Shown: piece after piece, positions 21,301-33,452 of the stretch
How the letters are laid out: each line of letters begins with the position of its first letter
How positions within the stretch are numbered: position 1 is the first letter of the stretch
From: Lophium mytilinum
Taxonomy: Eukaryota > Ascomycota > Dothideomycetes > Mytilinidiales > Mytilinidiaceae
NCBI GenBank assembly: GCA_010093605.1
Contig: MU004189.1
Location: 255,834-319,833, forward strand
Direction of reading: 5' to 3'
DNA: 64,000 bases
Translations under genes and position numbers: made by a program
The notes under the pieces: model-generated
Database searches by the model: none
Told to the model about the DNA's origin: nothing
What the model saw: only the letters and a program-made list of their open reading frames with translations

Positions 21301-24300
21301 AGTGAATATTAAGACCGATTTCCATGTGCCCGATTCCGTCATCTACCTTGACACCGATCTGTACCGTGGCAGGGCGGTTCTTGAGACGAGATTCATATGC
21401 CGCTGCCTCCATGTGGTCTTCGAAGGGTGTTGCGGTAGTTTTGGCTGCATTCGACAGCCATTTGATACCCGGCAGAGTTGGTGCACATGACTCGCAGTGA
21501 ACAAGAGGTAGTCCTGTCAACTGTGTCCAGGAATCGTTCAGACCGGGTACATTTCGTATTCTATCCAAAACGAAGCGGAATGTTGCAAGAAACTGCTTGT
21601 CGTCAGGCTGCACAAACTGTCGTGTTTTCCACGCTTCTCCCATTTTGCCAGAAGCTTCGAATTTGCAAGCTAAAATTGCGCGCAGGCCAGAGCAAGGCCC
21701 TGAAATCAAAGATGCATTCCAGCATGGATCCAGTGGTGCCGAACGAAACGACATTTCGGTCGAGATAGGAACGAGCCTCATGTCAGACGCCGCGACACTT
21801 GACCATTTGCCTTGAACGCTGACTTTGCGTTGGGTTAAGATGTTAATTTTCCAAGGTTCCCAAGTACTGTCCAACCGAGCAATTACGTCGCGCGACTGGC
21901 CCCATGGTAGTCGGGAATGGTCTTTACTGAATACAAAATAGTCATCTCTGGGATCACCAAGAGGGGATGGATCGAAGAACAGATTGATGGGCTCGTTTTC
22001 ATCTTCTTTGAGTGTCGACGGCAGCTTCCTGTAAAGACTGTTTTTCGACGTGCCACATTTAGAGAGCAGTTGGTAGTTCCCAGACAGATCCACACCCCCT
22101 AGACCCGGCTTGCTCGAGTTGATTGATAGTACCTTCGGCACCGTCTCGTTTTGAAACTCTAGCAGGCCCATCTGAGCGCGCCACGATGGAGCTGTGTCGC
22201 CCGAGCCTCGGATCGATACTTGGAAGGTGTCTTCACGAGGAACCAAAACTTCCCAAGGCCATGCTAGCAAGTCATCGCCTCTGATGAAAGATCGTGCTAT
22301 TGGGTGGCTTAGAGATGCTCGAAGGGTGTCATTCGCTGGAAGGTTATTTGGAGGTTTGGCGTACAGTCGCCACTGCGGTTGATTGGAGAGTACAAGATCG
22401 AGTCTAGCTGTTGGGGAATCGTAATGCACTATCCAGTCTCTAGATCGGTCAAATGACTCTAGGCGCATTTCAACATCAAAGGCGTTAGTTATGGCATCCA
22501 CATACAACGCAGACTGTTGAGATTGAACGTCTGCCAAGAAACCTCGTAGCCTTTTGGAATCTCTCAGCAACCGGAAAGCGACGCGGCTAGGCAGGGCGCG
22601 TCTCCATTTGCGTTGAAAGTCTTGTGGTGTCATACGAGAGTCTGCCGGTATGACGGAACAGTAGTTGTGGGTAGGTCTGCCAGCACATGATGTGCAAGCA
22701 GTGTGACCACATGACTCGCAAACCTTGATTTTGTTGCGCACTGCGAAGCCGTTTCCTTCACAGTAACACATAGAAGCGCTATCTTTAGCATTTCTGAGAA
22801 GCTGTGAAAGCTTGATCTTGATACTAGAGGCTTGCTGGCGGGAAGCTGTTTCTAGCAGCTCTTCGCCGGTAATTGTAGGAGGCCCTCTTGGTACGCTAGC
22901 CATGACCGTGGCCGAACGTGCGGCGCTCGTTCGAGGGAAGAGAGACTTGTAGGAAACAATGAAAGCAGATATCATAGCAGCCCAAACACATGGACAGCTC
23001 ATGGCGTTGCCTCCAAGAGATCTGATCTGGGCATTGGTTTCGGTAGTGAAAACAATTTTGTCGATCGGAATTCCTTGGAGTAAGAGATATTCGTAGCCAG
23101 AAGCTCTAATTCCCAGGTGAGTGATATATGCGGTTCCTGAAGGTGTGAGACAGTTCGCCATTCCGAAGACTGGTTTGTCTGCCGCTCCACGGTCTACATT
23201 TTGAGACAGGTCCCACACCCGCATCTTAGAAGTCGAATCGTAGCTGAGCGTTTTATGGGCGGCGTTGCGTAAATGGCTGATATCCATAAAGTCCAAATCG
23301 CGTGCCACGCGCGTTCGCAGCATCGCTCTGTCCGTATAATCTAGAGGATCACACGAACCTCCTTCGATCCATTCGGTCAGTGGGCGCTTTTCCCCGAGCT
23401 TCCCGTTCTTTCGAGCTAATTCGTGGCGAGCTCGACACTTTTCCCAGGGTTTGCTTTTCTTATCACGTGCTTCTTGCACGCCAGTCAACCTGAGGCGTTG
23501 GAGACGAGGATCGTCAACTGGAAGGGTAAAGTCTGCGAATGGACTACTCGCTCGGCGTTGGAATGATTTGACCACGTCCACCCAGTCAGCCACTGCTTCT
23601 CGAACACCGTCTCCGAACTTTTCAATGTTGAGACAGACCATGTAGGTGCGAATTCTCGTCTGAGGTAGGTAATAGTCTTTGGTGTCAGCTCTGACCGTCT
23701 CGCTTTCGTAGCCGATGTTCCAGTACAGCTCTTTGAACTCGTCCCATTGCGTTCCTTTTCCCACAACATTTTCAAGAATGATGATGGGAGGCTGGTACAC
23801 ATTGGCGTATGATACGATAGCGCGGAAAGTATCGCCAGTCTCGCCCTTTTCGGTCAACTTTTTCTGGTAGTTGTTTAGAGGCGACCGATCTACGCAAGCA
23901 AATCCTGCCACGAGGAGGTCTATGTCTCCTGGTATAGCTTTCCGTGACCCCCATGCGGTGGTGCTGTTTGAACTTAGTAAAACGAGTCGCGCGTTGCGTA
24001 GACGAATTGGACTTACGCTTCAGTGGCTGCTTCACCATTGTTTGTCAGGTCTTTCACGTCCCGGAAAATAATTTCAGGCTGAAAGTTCCTCTCAATGTAT
24101 GCTTGCTTGGAGGGGACGATTTCCGCACTAAAACGGTGCTTGAAAGACAGCGTTTCGTGACCAATCCTGCCGAGTGCTGCAGTTGATGTTAGAATATCTC
24201 TTGATATGTAAATAGCAGTAAGGCCATACCATCATTCATTAGCTGTAACGCGAGCAGAGGAGCCTCGGTGCCGGAGCACATGGTTGCAACGTTTAGCGTC

Positions 24301-25438
24301 CGGCCTCTAAGATGTTCGATGCAATCCGCAAGTCCAGAGGTCAGCGCCTTTCCGGTCATCTCCTCAAAAATGTCATCGATGTTGGAAATGGGTGGCAAGT
24401 TAGGGTTGAGACCAGTCCCCTTGAAGTCACCCTTCTTCTTCTTCGTCTTGGGCCTCTTGGGCAGAGGCGGGCGGCGTCGATAGGCTGAATCTACGTCCAT
24501 GGGTTCACCATCTTCGACGGCGGGCTGGGGTCCTGATTTCTTCTTCGAAATGGGTAAGACGGATTTGGGTTTCGCAGATGGTGGCGACATTTCTTCCTCC
24601 GAACCAGCCTCCGAGCTCTCGCCAGAGCCAGCAGAGTCTTCGTCGTAGTCGCTACTTTCGTCTGGTTCCTCCTCTTCTTCTGCACAAAATGCCGACACAG
24701 ACTCGCTCTCTTCGTTATCCATTTCTTCGCTAGAATCGTCTGAGACTGGGATATCCCACGTTTCTACGTATGACACGCGAGGCCTTTTGCGGCGGGGTCG
24801 TGCAGATGAGTCGTCGTCGTCATTTTCCATTACGGGGATAGGCGGGGCAACTGTCCGGGCCACAGATCTGGGTGCAGGAAGTGGATTCATGCGTTTCTTT
24901 ATTACAGGGACTGTTCACTTGTCAGCCATGGCAATTCCATTGCGAGCACCTGCTGATATAGAGCACCGAGCGTGTGACTAGGGTTTGCGAACGACAAATC
25001 GCTTGCTCAAACTGTAAAATCATACATACTTTCTACATGGGATAACACCCATCGCGACTTGCGCGGGGGAGCAGTCGCGTTAATCCTCTCAGATGTGACC
25101 CCTACATTGTCTAAAGGCCTACGCGGTGCCGCGGGTTCGCGCGTTGTTTGTGGCTTGCGCGCCGGAGCGAGCTTTCGAGCAGGCGCTGCCGTTGGCTTTC
25201 GTGCATGTATTGGATTTTGAGCAGGTGCTGTCTTCCGCCTAGGTATTGTCTTCCGCGCAGGTGTTCGCGCAACTGTCGGCTTTCGGGAAGCTGTTGACTT
25301 GTGAGTTTGTGCTTCGTAGTCAGGCATCAGCTCGTCTTGGTCATCCTCAGTGCTCGATGCTGCGTCGCGTGCGAACTCCGCATGGTTCCTCTTCCTGCTT
25401 CGAAGCGGCGTGAAGAAGCTTGTAATCCGGCTGAACAT
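18320..25438 (-). CDS. DNMT5: DNMT5-type cytosine-5 DNA methyltransferase with RING and SNF2 ATPase
   Basis: Maintenance-type DNA methyltransferase; DNMT5 enzymes use ATP hydrolysis by a SNF2 domain to methylate hemimethylated CpG (known for Cryptococcus). Five exons, 25438-25030, 24910-24230, 24176-24017, 23963-18813 and 18752-18320, join in frame to 2277 residues. Order: basic Arg/Lys/Pro/Ala region (1-140); acidic disordered region (150-290); methyltransferase with ATMCSGTEAPL (motif I, ~348), AGFACVDRS (motif IV Cys ~440), ILENVVG (~482), PQTRIR (~520) and GGNAMSC (~737); Cys-rich zinc module (~816-852); SNF2 with AEKVGFGKT (~1415) and VVDEFQ instead of DEAH (~1657); RING CGHISCATC (~2000); helicase C-lobe QAIGRARRYGQ (~2160). 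No chromodomain was recognised. The first exon is joined through a 119-nt intron with branch-point-like GCTGAC and acceptor GAACAG. Confidence 0.93.
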
Positions 25439-26567
25439 TCTGGCTACGAATCTCCGTGGAGTCAGCTAACATGCACTTGGGAGCTTCAGCACAGGATAAC
25501 AATTTACTTTCTTCAGGAAATGCGGAGTTCCTTGCGGTACCGTCTCGCGATCAGTCTAAACATGCATTGGTCATCGAGGACGTGGGTGAGAGTGTGAGGA
25601 TGCTGAGTTGAACGTCGCGTCGTCGCGTAGAATTGGCGATTTGCGGGATCGGCGGTTTAGCTCGGACCCTGTTGCCGAAAACACGCTAGTAGCCTTGTCA
25701 TGTGACCATCACACCAACCTCAGACCCCATCAATAAACAACACAAAGCGATTCTGTGTACAGCTGGTAAGTTCGATACTACCTGTCTAGCACGATTGTGT
25801 GGCAATACTGACCCATTGAAGAACGATGGAGTGCCACAGCCGATCTTTTCTGAAGTGCAGTGAAGCATCCCGGCCCAGATGGTGAACAGGCGAGAAGCTT
25901 CCTGGCACTGTGAAGTGAGGGATGAACGCGGAACGAGTCGTTGCTAGGATATGTTTCTGTGCCCCATTGCGATAAACTTCGTTTTGGCAGTTGTTTGTGA
26001 ACTTCGAGACCTGCTTTTTAGTTTCATCGTAGCGAGACGAGAGGCTGTGAGCGGAGGACAGTATCGAAAGCTGAGGCTGCTGAAGGTGATGCTGTTTCTC
26101 TGACAGCTCCAGGAAGTGCTGATTGAGGTGGCCTAGTGAGGATCAGCAGGTCAAAGTGATTGAGGTATGTCTTAAGCAGAATGATGAGACTGCACGAAGC
26201 ATGTCCAGCAGTAGCAGGTGAGTTGACAAACGTTCATCGCATTGTAGATTGATTTCCGGATGTCTTGCGCCTAGTGGTTCTTCAAAACGCTGAGCTTTCG
26301 AAGTCAGCGAGGATGTTACAAGGGTAGGAATTCCCGATCATCGGACAGCGAGCAGGATGTTCGGCTGTGCTGACTCTTTTTGTTCGTCGGCCCGATCACT
26401 GCATCCGCTTAGGTACTAATCACGCGGCGCCTATCTCAAAGTAGATTCCAAGCTCCGCAGCTTCGTATTCACACTATGACTATACTTCAGTATAACTACC
26501 TAGTGTAGTCACGCAGAGTGTGCACTCAGTCTCTCAAGACATCTCTGGCCATATTGTACCTTGCAAA
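25439..26567. promoter_or_regulatory. Long divergent intergenic region between DNMT5 and the 2H phosphoesterase
   Basis: About 1.1 kb with no supported gene; it must contain both promoters. Composition is ordinary and no TATA box, repeat or RIP-like decay is evident. Confidence 0.4.
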
Positions 26568-27675
26568 ATGGCTCCTTTGACCTCCAACCCTGTTCACACA
26601 ACCAATACATTTGAAGATCTCAGCGGTGTTTCTACTGAAGCCTTTGACAACCCATATGATGCGATATTAGAAGCATGCCATGGCGACCCGGTAGGTAGTA
26701 TCAATGATACTTAGAGGTTATAGCCTAACGCTCTGTTCAGAAGGAGATCCAGGCCCGTTACCAAGCACACCGCAGCACCAGGAACGGCCAGCAGAAGATC
26801 AAACTGCTAGATGCACAATTCCCCGGTGTCAGCATAGATCCAGTGCTGCAGAAGCTATGCGATCCTTCGATCGAGCCAGGATACAGTGATCCTCGGCATT
26901 GCCTGGTATTCTGGGCTCGGCCAACCGCGACAGTGAAGAGTCTGATACATCAGGTACAGCAGAAGCTGCTCTCCGTTGCTCCAAGTAAGATTGAGCCCCT
27001 ATGACCACTTAAACACAGAAGAGGGAAAGTGTGAGGTGCTGTGGTGCACCTTTTGACCTGTTGATAGACCTCTGGCTCATGCCACAAGATTGCCTCCACA
27101 TGACCGCTCTCGAAATGACTCACTCTCGGACCAACGAGGAGATCGAAAAGCTTGTTCAAGCTATGAGGCCATCATTGCAGTCTATAACTGATTACACCTT
27201 TGATCACCGTGCTCGCCTCGTGAAGCCAATGATCGGATTCGACGCCTCCGCTCTCGCACTAAGCTTCGTACCCGCCGCAGGGGAAGGATCTGTCGATTCC
27301 CAGTCTGCCGACAGAGATGAGTACACATACCATCACCTCAGACGTGATCTTTTCAAGCTCTGTAGTGCCACAGGTGTTCCGGTCGATTCTCGATATGTGG
27401 TCCCTTCGAGTCATCTGACCATTGGCCGCTTCATCAACATCAGCGATACTTCGGACGACGAGGGCAATCCTGATCCTTCGAAGATGAAGACTCTTGTTGA
27501 GAAGATTGAGGAGATCAATCAATGGCTGGAAGGTGAATACTGGCCTGAATCTGTTGGTGCGGAGATCAAGGACGGAGGAGAATGGACTGTAGGAGAAGAA
27601 AAAGGGCTGAACTGCAGAATGGGGACTCTCTGGTACGGCGGAGGCGAGTCTATATGCCTGGGCAAAGGGTTTTAG
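26568..27675 (+). CDS. 2H phosphoesterase (RNA ligase/cyclic nucleotide phosphodiesterase fold)
   Basis: Member of the 2H superfamily, which hydrolyses cyclic phosphate or 2'-5' bonds in RNA or nucleotide products; substrate here unknown. Three exons, 26568-26690, 26741-26984 and 27068-27675, encode 324 residues. The two signature His-x-Thr motifs are visible: CLHMTALEM in the N-terminal half and SHLTIGRF in the C-terminal half, about 105 residues apart. Junctions read GDP/KEIQARYQ and SVAP/NLWLMPQ. Phases match exactly. An in-frame upstream Met at 26520 is possible, but MAPLTSNP at 26568, preceded by GCAAA, is a better start. Not an obvious partner of its neighbours. Confidence 0.85.
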
Positions 27676-28225
27676 AGATCCACGTCAGTGATTTCACATA
27701 GAGTTAGAAGCTCTTACATCTAAAAGCATCAGCGTAGACGGTTCTAAGCTCAAATATCTACATTTTAGATCTTAACAAGGCTCTTATGATGGAATAACCA
27801 CCATTTCCATGGCTAAGTTGATATTCAAAACTCATGTCGCCTTTCTAGGACAAGTACACAGATTGAAGTTAGGATTGAGGAGAACGATGCGCTGATAGTA
27901 GCTCCAGGGTCTGTGCGCAGTTTCAGCCCTACGGCAGCTTGCACCTCTGCAACCACAGCTGTGATGCTCTCTTAACGCTTACTTCTCTCTCCACTCCTCC
28001 TAGCAAGCAACACTCTTCTGGAAGATATCAGCGGCTTGCTTTTCTATTCACCTAGCCTCCCCATTACGTCACTTCTTACGAACACCTGCGCATAGACTCA
28101 GACAGCGGTATTCTACGCTGCTGCCTCTTTCCCTGCCATACGTGGCGACTTCGCCCACCGCTATATATATCCCCGAGCCCTAGCCGTCTGCCGCACACGC
28201 TTAGAAAGTAAACGTATTCTACAAG
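27676..28225. promoter_or_regulatory. Spacer with sec18 promoter
   Basis: About 550 bp; the right end holds a TATATATAT tract at 28162-28170 and then a short leader before the sec18 ATG. No gene seen. Confidence 0.45.
28162..28170 (+). promoter_or_regulatory. TATA-type tract before sec18
   Basis: TATATATAT begins 64 bp upstream of the sec18 start codon and could be a core promoter element or lie in the leader. Confidence 0.35.
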
Positions 28226-30770
28226 ATGTTTGGCCGCGACCGTGTCGCAAACCCCTTTGGCGCACGCCCTGACGGCGCCCCGCGCACTCCCGCCCGCAAC
28301 GATGGCTACGGTCGACCTCCCCAACAACCTCCACCCCCACCAGGCTATGGCGGGCCACCTCAACAACGGATGCCCACAGGGAGGGCGCCCCCAGCTATGG
28401 GTGGAGGGGGGCCAGCTCGCCAACTGAGGCCTATCAAAAGCCCCGGAGGCAATTCGTATGCCTTTGGTAACCTGGCCGCAGTGTCCCCGTCAGACTTCCC
28501 TCCTAGTCAGGATGGCGAGGACATATACATTCTTCTGAATGGCAGATATGTTCTGTCAGCAAAACCGACCACCGGATGTGGACCAGGAGAGATTGGGTTG
28601 ACGAACGAGCAGAGGACTTGGGCTGCAATAACGTTGGGGCCTCAGGACTTTGTGTCCGTGGAGCCATATGTTGCGTTCAGTGATGGCGGCGCGTCATATC
28701 TTGGTGCTTTGGAAGTAGAGGCTGGATATGCGAGCGCGAGGAAGACAACGGACGTGCCCTACGATCAGGACGAGCTCGCAGCGCAGTTTATCAAAAACTT
28801 CCAGAACCAAATTCTGGCTCCAGGCCAAATACTACTCATGGACGTCAAGAGCATCTATCTTCGCCTAACTATTCGAACTACTCAACTTGTAAATTTGGCC
28901 CGGGAGAAAGACGACGGACTACCTCCAGAAACCCAGACGGACCCTCGCGCGAGAGGAATCTTGACGAAACATACCAAGATAGACTTTTTCAAAGACGCAA
29001 AGTCAGACTTGAAACTGAAGGCGTCTAACCGGAGACCAGCTACGAACTCCATTGTACAGCCCGGGTTCAAGTTCGAGGACATGGGAATCGGTGGTCTCGA
29101 TACCGAGTTCAGCGCCATCTTCCGGAGAGCCTTTGCTTCTCGTATATTCCCTCCGGGTCTCGTAGAAAAACTAGGCATCCAGCACGTTCGTGGTATCCTA
29201 CTGTATGGACCTCCGGGAACCGGCAAGACGCTCATTGCTCGTCAAATTGGCAAGATGCTGAATGCTAGGGAGCCGAAGGTCATCAATGGCCCAGAAGTGC
29301 TCAACAAATATGTCGGACAGTCCGAGGAGAATATCCGAAAGCTCTTCGCCGATGCAGGTAAGGTCGAAATCGTGGACATCTAGGGAAAGCACTACTAATT
29401 CTGTATCAGAAAAGGAATACAAGGAGAAAGGCGATGAGAGTGGCCTTCATATTATCATTTTCGACGAACTCGATGCGGTATGCAAGCAAAGAGGTAGTTC
29501 CGGAGGAGGAACCGGCGTCGGAGACAGTGTAGTGAACCAGCTGCTCTCGAAGCTTGACGGTGTCGATCAACTGAACAACATCCTGCTCATCGGTATGACC
29601 AACCGAATGGACATGATCGACGAGGCGCTGCTTCGTGCTGGACGTTTGGAAGTTCACATGGAGATTTCATTGCCGGATGAATCGGGCCGTGCACAGATTC
29701 TCAAGATCCATACCACGAAAATGCGGAACAACAACATCATGGCACCTGATGTCAACCTAGAGGAGCTTGCTCGGATGACAAAGAATTTCTCAGGTGCCGA
29801 AATCAGCGGGTTGGTAAAGGCAGCGTCATCGTTTGCTTTCAGCAGGCACATCAAGGTCGGCACGATGGCGGCCATCAACGAGGACGTGGTGAACATGAAG
29901 GTCAGCCGCGAAGACTTCATGCACGCGCTAGATGAGGTGAAACCCCTTTTCGGCGCGGCCGAAGAAGAACTATCGCGGAGAATTCTAGGCGACATTGTCC
30001 ACTATTCAAGGCACATCGAAGACATCCTGGAAGAGGGTCGTCTTTTCATCAACCAAGTCAGGAAGGATGAGTCTTCGCCCGTACTGTCCGTCGCGCTGCA
30101 TGGCCCTCCCGGCAGCGGTAAAACAGCACTCGCAGCAAGCATGTCGATGGACTCAGGGTTCCCCTTCATCAAACTGCTTTCGCCGGAAGACATGGTGGGG
30201 TATAGCGAGATGCAGAAGGTACAGCAGATTGAGAAGACGTTCAGGGATGCGTATAAGAGCCCGCTTAGCGTCATTGTCATCGACGATATTGAGATACTGC
30301 TTGATTGGGTGCCGATCGGCCCTCGGTTCAGCAACAGCGTATTGCAGGCGCTGAAGACGCTGCTGAAGAAGCAGCCGCCAAAGGTGAGTGGCTGGTCCCA
30401 CGAGGTGGTACAATGGTAAAGCTTGAGCTGACCGGACATGCAGGACCGGCGACTACTGATTTTCGCCACAACATCGCAGCGGTCTGTGCTGCACCAGCTC
30501 CAGCTCGTCTTCAACGCGCAAATCGTTGTGCCGAACGTGAACACGCAGGAGGAGCTGGCGCATGTGCTGCGTCACTCGGGCGTCTTCTCAGATCGGGATC
30601 AGCAGCAGGCCATCACGGAAATCCAAGAGATGACGGGTAGCACCGAGGTAGGGGTGGGCATCAAGCAGATCTTGGAAGGCATCAGGACAGCCAAGCAAGA
30701 CAAGGATGTGGCCGGCCGCTTCGCTCGCATAATGTCCCAGGCGATAGCCGACAGGACCGCGTTCGCATAG
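28226..30770 (+). CDS. sec18: Vesicular-fusion ATPase Sec18/NSF
   Basis: AAA+ hexameric ATPase that, with alpha-SNAP (Sec17), disassembles SNARE complexes after membrane fusion. Exons 28226-29357, 29410-30383 and 30444-30770 encode 810 residues. The N-terminus is Pro/Gly-rich and longer than in yeast, followed by the N-domain (SYAFGNLAAVSPSDFPPSQD). D1 has Walker A GPPGTGKT, Walker B IIIFDELD and the conserved LLSKLDGVDQLNNILLIGMT; D2 has Walker A GPPGSGKT and Walker B VIVIDDIE. C-terminus ends ADRTAFA. Both introns (52 and 60 nt) are canonical. All ATPase motifs are intact, so the gene is expected to be functional and essential. Confidence 0.97.
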
Positions 30771-32763
30771 TAGGTAGGAGTATCGGAACCGGAGGTTCTA
30801 GCATGCCGTCATGCTGCACAGGCTGCCTGGAAGTGGTGCGCAGAGATGTATGCAGAGACGCGAGCAGTCACGTAAAGCAAATGCAGCAATTTTACCGACA
30901 GCATATTCTATTTCCTATGTCAAAGTCTCAGATTCACATCCCCACTCACGGCCTTCACAGCTCCCAAGACGGTAAGTCTGTTCCCTCCAAGAGCTGTCAA
31001 AATGCTGCGGCGTGTTCCTGCGTTCGTCTGTGCCATGAGACTCTCTCAATATGCCCGAGGGGCGTAGCACGACCTGTTCTGTCTCAAGTTCTCCCTATGT
31101 GCAGCTCACATGGTCGTTGACAGCGGCGCACGGCAGATCGCCACGGGGATAGCCTGTCGGGTGCGCTCGGACAATCTCCACGCCCCTGGGAGCATACTAC
31201 GACGGCTCCTGATGCAGGGCTCTGGCTTGGAGGGCCCGACGTCGGCTGACGGAGCGGCTGGCGAGCTCAGAGCTGGGGTAGGTGAGGCGTTCGGGATTGT
31301 GGCAGCGCGGTTGGCACACGGCGGGCAGGCTGAGGGCGTGTGCAGCGGCCTGAAGCATTTTGGTGACTGCCGGAACGGATAGCAGCAGACGCAGAGCCCT
31401 AACGAAGCCAACGCAAGGGGGATCCGCCGCGTGGGAAGCTGGACGCTTTGCAGACCCACGGCCGGTCACATGGGGCCCTCGTCTTTTTCTCTCGTCTTTT
31501 CTCACCGCCACTAATCGGGCCTGGCTCCACGCGGCGTGTTGGAGCGGGCAGGCCGCGTGAAGGGGCCGTAGGGGCGGTAGGGGCCGTTTGAATGGCTGCG
31601 GGTCGTGTCGGTAGGGGCGTGCAGGTGGTGTTTGTGGGACGGTGGCACTGCTGGGATAGGCGTCTGCCGTAGGGCATCAATCAGCTGGAGGACTGACACC
31701 GCCATGCCGACTCTGGCTTCGCCAGGCTAGCCAATAGCCTTAGGGCTCCCCGGCGCCCCCCAATGCGTCATGGCGCGCAGGGCCCAGAAAATAATGCCCC
31801 GGCCTCACGCTTCGTGAACGTCCAACTGCAACGACGACGCATCGGATGGCCCCCCGCAGCATCCTCCAAACCTGCCCGCACCCACCTGCGGTCCCATGGT
31901 CAGCAATGCAATGCGGGCTGCACGCCGAGCCCGTTGCGCTGCGACTCCATGCCTCTTCCAGCCATGACAGATTGCATGTCCTGAAGCGTTGGCGAGCTGG
32001 CGAGCCAACGCATCAACACTGACAGCACTTAGCCCTCCGTCCCAGCATGCTACCCATGCACCTACAGCCTCCGCCGTCGCTGCTTTTGCCCGCCGCCGTG
32101 TCTACGCGCTTGCGCGCTTGTCGTTGCTCGCTGCCTTACGCCTCTCACCATGGCCGGCACCGCTGCCGTCACCTTTCTCGCCCTCCACCCCTCCGCCAGC
32201 CCGCCAATCTTGCTCCGGCGGCCGCGTCCTGCTGATACGAACACCGTACGGCTTTGCTAGCTCTGTGCCAGTGGCCAATGGGCCCGCTGCTGGGCGCCCC
32301 ATCGCGCCAAGCTATCATGGATCGGCTGCGGCCTACGCCTTGGGGGATTCTTCCAGCCCGGCCTAAACGGCCCTCTAGGGCTCGGATAGAGCGGGATTGG
32401 TTTCCGTGCTCGTAGGACTATGCAGCTTTATCACGGCTGGAGCGGGGTCAGAAGCTCGCGGTGCCGTGAAGGGGTCAGCGCGATGCCCCCGTCGACCGAG
32501 ATGCTTGCTCTGCCCGTGCCGGCAAAGGTATAAAAGGGGGTCTGAATCGAGCATTCAGACCTTTCTTCCTGACTTCTCTCATCCTCCGTTTGACATACTT
32601 ATCCAAACATATTTATCTCGCAAGCAAACACTGTCCCATCTTGTGCCGGCACTAGTTCATTGACTCCCTTCTCCTCACACTCTTCTATCCAACCATTACA
32701 TTAGCTCCCCGTCACATCCACACTCTCGTCCTCGTTGTCCTACATTACTAGTGTCTCATCATC
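30771..32763. other. 2-kb gene-free, GC-rich intergenic region
   Basis: No supported protein gene. Many overlapping open frames on both strands (for example 31989-32366 + and 31106-31459 -) are Ala/Arg/Pro-rich products of GC-rich sequence without domains. The right end carries a good TATA box (32529-32536) and a pyrimidine-rich leader for the KxDL gene, so much of this could be an extended promoter or a non-coding transcript. Confidence 0.45.
32529..32536 (+). promoter_or_regulatory. TATA box upstream of KxDL gene
   Basis: TATAAAAG, a consensus TATA box, lies 235 bp before the ATG and is followed by a CT/CA-rich leader with repeated TCATC-like motifs. Confidence 0.55.
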
Positions 32764-33452
32764 ATGTCTACCACTCACGCTTACTACCACCCCACCACCC
32801 TCCCAATCAACATGCCCAAAAAGGCAGGCTACTACCCGACTACCCACCACCCTGTCTATAGCCGGGTGTCTGTCTCGCCCCCCGAGGCTCCGGAGAGCGC
32901 TACGACCTCGGGAGTCACCTCCTACGAGCCGTCGGCGACGTCGAGCAGCTACGCTGGCAGCGCGAGCGAGTACGAATCCACCGGCGCTGCTTCTGGCGTC
33001 GACTTGATTGAGTATATGGGCGATCGCCTCCACGGCGCTTTCGACCAAATGCCTCTTGACCGCAGTCTCGCCAAACAGGCGCAAACGTAAGTCTTAACCT
33101 GCGGAACCAGCACCAGCGGCAGCCGGGAGTCAGTGACTGACGGCGCATGCAGATCCGGCGAGCTCAACGCCAAACACCGCGAACTCCTCGAACTGCAAGC
33201 ACTTGCACAGCGCCGCCTCGCCGGCGCGCGCGCCAACTTCGCAGATGGCATGCGAACAGCAAAGGAAGTCCAAAAAGATCTCCAATGGACGCAAAAGCGC
33301 GTGACGTAAGTCTCTCCCCAACTTTCCCCTTACCACCCACCCACAAAACCGCTAACAACCACACCAGCTCCCTCAACGAACGCGCCGCCCGCAAATACCC
33401 CAACGAATACAAAGTCGCCTCCCAGCGATACCCAGCCCCCGTCGACTACTAA
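32764..33452 (+). CDS. KxDL-domain protein (BLOC-1 subunit Kxd1-like)
   Basis: Small protein probably belonging to a BLOC-1/BORC-type endosomal complex, acting in vesicle or endosome positioning. Exons 32764-33086, 33153-33305 and 33368-33452 give 189 residues. The first ~85 residues are Ser/Thr/Tyr/Pro-rich and disordered. The helical domain runs from VDLIEYMGDRLHGAFDQ through LAKQAQTSGELNAKHRELLE and AQRRLAGARANFADGMRTAK to EVQKDLQWTQKRVTSLN, where KDLQW corresponds to the family's K-x-D-L signature. The tail RKYPNEYKVA is typical of fungal members. Two short introns interrupt the helix-coding part. It sits after an unusually long upstream region. Confidence 0.75.

Noticed and set aside
25007-25438. 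Independent 143-residue basic protein
   Set aside because: Its 3' end contains a donor that joins DNMT5 exon 2 exactly in phase; treated as DNMT5 exon 1, although a separate gene is not fully excluded.
31106-32366. Cluster of overlapping open frames on both strands
   Set aside because: All are Ala/Arg/Pro-rich products of GC-rich spacer, overlap one another in several phases and have no domain.
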